Below, piece after piece: positions 45,646-64,000 of a stretch of 64,000 nucleotides of DNA (position 1 is the stretch's first letter; each line of letters begins with the position of its first letter). Both the position numbers and the translations under genes were made by a program. The stretch spans positions 24,083,212 to 24,147,211 of the forward strand of contig JARCOQ010000011.1 of assembly GCA_029207755.1 (NCBI GenBank). Reading direction: 5' to 3'. Source of the stretch: Chamaea fasciata. Lineage: Eukaryota; Chordata; Aves; Passeriformes; Sylviidae. The notes under the pieces were generated by a model, which did not search any database, was not told the origin of the DNA, and saw only the letters and a list, made by a program, of their open reading frames with translations.

Positions 45646-48600
45646 AAACAGTTGGGTAAAGTAAAACACTTGGTTCCTTAATTAGGAAGATCGAAATCCT
45701 TCAAATATTTGTAGGAATCAGTTTTGAATTAGACCATGAGCTTTTGTCCTCCAATGTTTTACTTTCATTTGGATTATGGATGACCTGATACCGAGTCTGC
45801 TGGGATTTTCACATAAATCCCTCCGAAATTCAGGGGAGGTTGAATGTTTAAATTAATTTCAACATCTCAGCTCATGCCTCAGTTTTTTTTTCTAGTGTAT
45901 CAGCAATTCAGACTAAAAAAAGTCTTTTTATTTTGGGAGTGGAGAAAGACGAGATGAGAGAGGATCCTTGGAGGATGCTGATGTCAGGTTTGCATTCTGC
46001 ATGTGGAGAAGGCAGCTCACCACCTTCCTCTCCTTTGATGGCAACTTCAATGCAGGAGACCCCACAGCGAGCTGCTGCTGAGCACCCCGAGCTCCCTTAT
46101 CCACCCTGAAATCTCTCACTCCATTTGTGAACTTTTCCAGGAGGTTTTCTAGTAGGAGTTCCTCCAGTGGCCACCCTGGGGAAGACAGACAGGCTTGTGT
46201 GGCCTGGACAAAGGGGCTGCTTGGCTGCAGGACCACGTTACCCCCCTGCATTCCTCACCCCAATTAGCACCAGCCCGCCTGGACCTTAATTGGGCCTGAC
46301 ACGCGCCCGCTGAAAGAGATTCCCCAGGAATTAAAGCGCTACTCCTCCAGTTTGGCTTGGCTGGTGATGTGAAACATGACATGATCTTGGAGGATTTTCT
46401 GTGCTCGCCACGGAACAAGCCTGCCACAGGTATCAAGCGGGCTTTGTGCTGGGGCTGTAATCATGTTACAAATTGAACGCTTCCACATGTGCGCGCTGGC
46501 ACATCCACCCTCGGCTATCTCACATGTATCTGCCCCAAGGTACAGATGCTGAGGTCTTGACATAGCATAATATGGATCTAAATATATTTTCCAGATTGCC
46601 TTAGCACATGCTAATGAAAATGAGGATTAAAAGGCCCGAAAGAAGCAGCTGTTTAAAATTTTCCTCAATCCCCGAAAAATCAACTTCTTAATTACTGATA
46701 ATTTAAGCATCAAAATCACCACTAACCCTCTTCTCCCACTAGGCCCTCCCAAGCTGGGAGGCCTGCTTGAACACTCTTGGGCAAAACCTTTCCTTAGAAG
46801 TGTAGCATTTCATCAGATTTCTTTAGCTTTTTCTGGAATTAATTAGTATTAAAATAAAGCAGGGAAAAGGCGAGTGCCTGCTGGAGGTGCCTTCTCTCCG
46901 ACCCCCCGCTCAGACTGCTAAAGCTCACTGTACCACAATACTTTCATATTCCCACAACACCTTTCATAAAAAGGTTCCCCAAAGGGATTGATAGATATGC
47001 ATAGCTTCGATTGCCTTTAAAATGTGCACCCTCTTGGGTCAAAAAAAACCAGGCTTTGCTTCCACCATGCAAAAGGATCTGTGTTCAGTCGGGTTTCTGT
47101 TTATATCTAGGGGGGAAACCACTCCCAAGCAAAGTTTAGGCAGCAGTTTTGGGATAAGGGCTTGCGAGATGAGTTCCTGGATCACTGTGTGGCACTGGGG
47201 CCTCTTTTCAGGGATTATCTAAATGTTAGTCTTATTAAAATCTAGATTCTGGGATAGTTTTGCTGGAATTTGTTTTCTTCTAGCAGCAAACGAGTCTGAT
47301 TCAGGGGGAAAATAATGGAAAAGAGGAGGGACAAAGTACTTGTTTTTTACTTTTTATTTGATGTTCACCATCTCTCCAGACTTCCCTAAATGAACTTGAG
47401 TTGAGCCTTTCCTACAGCTGGCAGCATTTTCTGTACAGAAACAGCAGTTGAATTAATTTGGCTCTTGCCAGCCCCAGACTAGGTGTACTCACAGACCTAC
47501 AGAGCCAGTCAATGGACGGGAGAAAGGCTGGTTTTGGCCAGGCTGCAGAAAACATTTTCCTGCTAACTGGAGTCCTGGCAAGGAACATGGGCTTCGCCAT
47601 GGAAAAAGGGGTTTCTGTTTGCTGCGGGATACCTTTGTTTTGTTTAAGTCATTACTGGAAGCATCTTTAAAAGTGACTTTTCCACACCACCCTAGGAGTG
47701 AGCAACAAAACCACAGCTGGGACTAAATATAGCTGGGAGGCAGAGAGCACAGCAGAGCCATCCAGGAGCTCACAGGGAGCCTCCACATGTGAAAGACCTG
47801 ACAGAAAGTTTTAAAGTTCAAGACACTCATGGAGCAACGGGCCAAACTGAATAGCTGAGCAAAAAGCAGCCCTGCAAAAGCTTTTATAATGACTTCCCCT
47901 CCCATTACTCCACAAATGTACCCGTTGGAAACAGCAGCTGACACGGGAACGGCGGCTGAGACCCACAGGGGTATTGAGGAGCTGGGCCAGGGTGAAATAT
48001 TGATTAATCATCTTGTCATGCAGGGGCTTTGTTCAGCTCTGTGGATAGGAATTGAGAGGGTAATGGGCAGCTCCTCCATCTAGGAAGGCTGCTGGATCAC
48101 ATGGGAATGATTTGTTGACTTACAGAAAAATACTACAGTGGGGTGAACAGTAGGATGATGCTGAAATGAGCTGAAGGGATTTTTGAAAAGTATTGACTTT
48201 GTTTTTTTCCCCCTTAAAAAAAAAAAATTAAATCACTGTAGCAGAAAGCCAGAAACATCAATCCTCACTCAGCATCTGTTTGCATCTGGACAATTGCACC
48301 TGTGTGGTCCACTGGGGAGGGTATGACACAAAGACAAAAATTATCCAGTTTTCTCTGTTTATTGGGGGATGAGATGAGTAATCAAATCTGGGTTTACTTT
48401 TCAGCTATTCCTCTGGGTGAACAGCTCTGGCACCGAGACAAGGCAATGAAAATCAAGGTCATGTTAAGGAATCTACCATGGAGTTGAACATAAGGGATCT
48501 ACATATGGAGTTGAAGGACTCGTGATATTACAGAAATACCCTTTGTCCCCCCTGCTCATCAAACCCCATGGGCACTGCTGCTGGGTGGGATACTGTGACA

Positions 48601-50136
48601 AAAAAAATACCAACTTCTAGAGAACCAGTGGGAAAATCAGCCCAGGGATTGGCAGCAGTGCCTCCCTGATGGTCACCAGACCTGGTTATGGGCAGGCTGA
48701 ACTAACCCTGAGCTCAGCTCAAGGAGTTCTTTTCCTGACAGGTCTATGATCCGTGTGCTACTTTAACCCAGAACATTAAACCCGGGGGACACTGCCCCAC
48801 CCTTTCTCCACCTCCCAAACCCTCTTTCATCTAGGGCAGGTGAGGGCAGAGCTGATAAGAACTGTCATTGCATCGAATTAAAGGGGAAAACGATCTGGAA
48901 AGTTGTTTGCAGATAAAACTTGACTTGATTGATCTATTTGTTCTCTGTATCTGGCAGAAACCTAAAACCAAGTTTCACAGTGACTTTAAATGCACTAAAA
49001 ATAATAGCCTATTTATGCAATTATCTGCATGTACCTGGCCACTGCCTCAGGCCAGTGCAGTACAAGAATATGCACACGGGATTTTTTTCTTTTTCTCATC
49101 TATTTACGTTTTTTCCAGGTGGGGTTTAGGCTTCCTGCATGAAAACCATTGGGGTGTAGGTCTCAGCTTGCCACCAACTCATGCAGAAGGCTCTCAAGCT
49201 GAAGGAGCGAACCAAACAAGCCCTCACCTGGGCTGAAGACAAGAATGACACATACCAATTATTCTGAAATATAACTTAAATATCTTATGAGCTACGAGAG
49301 GTCTTTGTGCACTGGTACAGGCTGAGAGAGGAGCATCTCATCTCTGCTGATGAGAAGAGCAGCAAGACGGGCATTCCCTGGGAAAATGGTGGCTTTTCCT
49401 GACAGCCCTCCTCCACACGTTGCCCGGAAGCAGGGGTTCGGATCTGATTTTAAAGGGAACACAAATTAAAATGCTCTCTATTTTTTTTTTTTTTCTTTCA
49501 GACTCTAAAAGGCTCATTTTATGCGGTTGGAGGCTCATTTAGCCTCTCAGCCACGGATTTTGATCACTCTGGTGATCAAATATGAATGAATATTTCACTA
49601 TGCACAAGCCAGTGCTTCCCAATGTTGTCCCCACAAGCAGCATGCAGGCAAAACTCAAACTCCACAAGAGCCTTTGAAGGTGACACTGCACCAACCTCTT
49701 CTGTGAAATGACCTAAATATCCCTCTTTTCCAAGGTAGCGTTTTGAAACTTAAAGGACTGAACTAACCCCCTCCAACAGTCGGTCTATTGAGAGGCTCTG
49801 GCTCGTGTCCCACATTTCATGGCCAAGTCCAAGACACCTCCCAGTGCCCCATCCTCTGGTTGCCCTCACGACCCCATAGATCCATCTTTGCTGCAGAGGA
49901 AATGCTTTTTTTTTTTTTTTTTCCCAACTCAGACAAAACCAAGACAAAAAGGAAATAGATCCCTTCAGTTTTGTAGTCCTTTATTATTTTTTTTTTTAAG
50001 TTGATCCTCCCATAGTAATGTACTGAAATGCGTAACAGTTACATTGTACAAAGCATTTAAAGAAAGTACCTCAACTTGCCGATTATTTCAAAATGAGATT
50101 ATAAACAAAAGGAAAAATAAATCTGGTCCCTCGCTA

Positions 50137-50189
50137 AAGGCCAAAAAAACCCCCAAAAATAACTGAATACCTTCCGTTATTTATTTATT
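50137..50189 (-). terminator. MECOM: Likely MECOM polyadenylation site
   Basis: Two overlapping AATAAA signals lie on the minus strand opposite 50180-50189. About 25 bases downstream comes a strong T/G-rich element (TTTTTGGGGGTTTTTTTGG, opposite 50138-50159). An alternative AATAAA lies opposite 49980-49985 but lacks a comparable downstream element. Confidence 0.55.
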
Positions 50190-51551
50190 TTTTTAAAACA
50201 TAAATTTGGAACACTTCATCTTACAAATAGGATTAACATGAACATAACATCACACAAGCTCGCAGACAACCAGCATAAAATATTGGGTACAGTTTTTTTA
50301 ATCAGAAGAATCATGCTTTCATGAAGAAATTATAACTGTTTATACAATCGAATCAATTTACTGTATTACAAAAAAAAAAAAAAAAGAACAAAACTAAGTC
50401 GCATCTATTAGTTATTTAGTTCATTAAAAGGCAAAAAAAAAAAATAAAAGAGGAATGTAAGAAAATTTCAAACACTGTTTTGCACTCCCATATACACAGA
50501 TCAGTTCACCTCACTTTTTTTGGAAGTACATGGGTGCCTTACATCGTAACGCAGTGGGGGACTGGAGCAGTGCTGTTTGTTACAGGAACAGTGCTATTGT
50601 AATCAACAAACAATCGTTTGCCAACAAATAAATACACGGTACGCACAACACAAAGGAGAAATTAAGGGGGTAGGGGGAAAGGAAACAATACAACAAAATA
50701 GTGACATGATTGTCGAAAATTAAAAATCTCCTTACAATGATTCGAACTAGTGGTGCTGTCGATGAACGCGGTGATTTCACGGAATTATCTGGATGATTTA
50801 GCTTCTTGGAGTAGTGAACATTCATAGTTTACAATATACACAAGCCTCTTTTGTATTGTTTCTCAGAGTTCTTTCTTTTTTCTTTTTTTTTTTTCTCCTT
50901 GGTTTTCCTTTTTTTTTAAAACAATGCAGTTGAGAAGGCAAAAGAATTACGGAGAGAACAAAATATTCCCTGTTACTTCTTTCTACATTTACGATGGATA
51001 GTGTGCATTTCATAGAACTATTTTCTTTCTTTGAAGGGCTAAAATGCATAAAGCTTTAATGAAGAGATTTGTACATAAAAGCAACTGTTCCCAATCCTGT
51101 GTCAAACTATCTTATACAAAAAGAAAATCAATTCAGTTCCTACTTTTAAGGAGTGCCCATGTGTGTATCAATGCAGTCTTAACCCTTCTGCCCCTGCTCC
51201 TCAAAGCCGGGTGAACTGGAAGACACTTTTTCCCGGCCCCGTTTACATAATCCACTGAAATCACTTTTTTATTTATTTTATTTTTATTTTTATTTTCTTT
51301 TAAGTCGCATTGATCCTCCAGAAGTCAGCAGCTGCCTTTGCTGTGCAAAACAAAATATTGAGAATAAATAGCTTCTTTCTTTTTTTTTTCTTTTTTTTTT
51401 AAAATTATTCAGTTTAAGGTCACCGGACTTTAAATGAGTGACCCTGCAGATTTATAAGGCATTCTGCTCAGCAGTCTTTTAAATAGTCATATATGAAAGA
51501 GCCATGCTACTGGTTTGGACTTGGTCCCATCCTGGGTAAGACTCCGCACTG
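50160..51551 (-). other. MECOM: MECOM 3' untranslated region
   Basis: AT-rich sequence follows the stop. On the transcript strand it has several AUUUA-type elements (for example opposite 50622-50635 and 51361-51370) and purine-rich A tracts opposite the T runs near 50880 and 51382. No gene is on the plus strand. The end is set by the best polyadenylation site; a longer form to about 49965 is possible. Confidence 0.65.

Positions 51552-64000
<12,449 letters not shown>

Larger units (their letters stand above)
40189..50159. other. Intergenic DNA between the CpG island and the MECOM 3' end
   Basis: No gene was recognised. There is CR1 debris at 40405-40485 and 45392-45645, and A runs at 41249-41264 and 43469-43488. 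Around 46560-47000 is an AT-rich, TAAT-rich, repeat-free block. Open frames around 44491-44960 overlap one another in three phases and show no domain. Confidence 0.5.

Overview
This is vertebrate, almost certainly avian, genomic DNA: split genes with GT-AG introns, long A/T homopolymers, many CR1 LINE 3' ends typical of birds, and LTRs that look like avian endogenous retrovirus LTRs. There are no prokaryotic-style genes, CRISPR arrays or operons, and most open frames above 60 codons are chance frames in introns or intergenic DNA.

Layout. (1) 1-14.7 kb, plus strand: the 3' end of an EGF-repeat gene. Seven phase-1 exons each encode one eight-cysteine MEGF-type repeat. A short terminal exon stops at 12015, and a likely long 3' UTR runs to about 14695. 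The repeat order and the C-terminal junction [10 protein letters not shown] match the MEGF6 family; together with its neighbour this identifies EGFEM1. (2) 14.7-50.1 kb: a gene desert with CR1 copies, a 15-bp minisatellite, a decayed RTE-type LINE reverse transcriptase (38.2-38.9 kb) and an isolated CpG island (39.64-40.18 kb). (3) 50.2-64 kb, minus strand: the 3' end of MECOM (EVI1/PRDM3), with seven coding exons covering zinc fingers 8-10, the acidic region and the conserved C-terminus ending SISHV, plus a 3' UTR of about 1.4 kb. Both genes continue beyond the window: EGFEM1 starts to the left and MECOM starts to the right.

The genes are convergent (tail to tail), as recalled for the human 3q26 locus. 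The paralogous human pair MEGF6 and PRDM16 on 1p36 is also convergent, so the window looks like one copy of an ancient duplicated block. All EGFEM1 exons here are open and in phase, whereas the human copy is catalogued as a pseudogene (EGFEM1P). I saw no clearly undescribed biological system. The items most worth a second look are the intact EGFEM1 with a nine-cysteine repeat, the desert CpG island followed by a splice-donor-like sequence, and the RTE relic.
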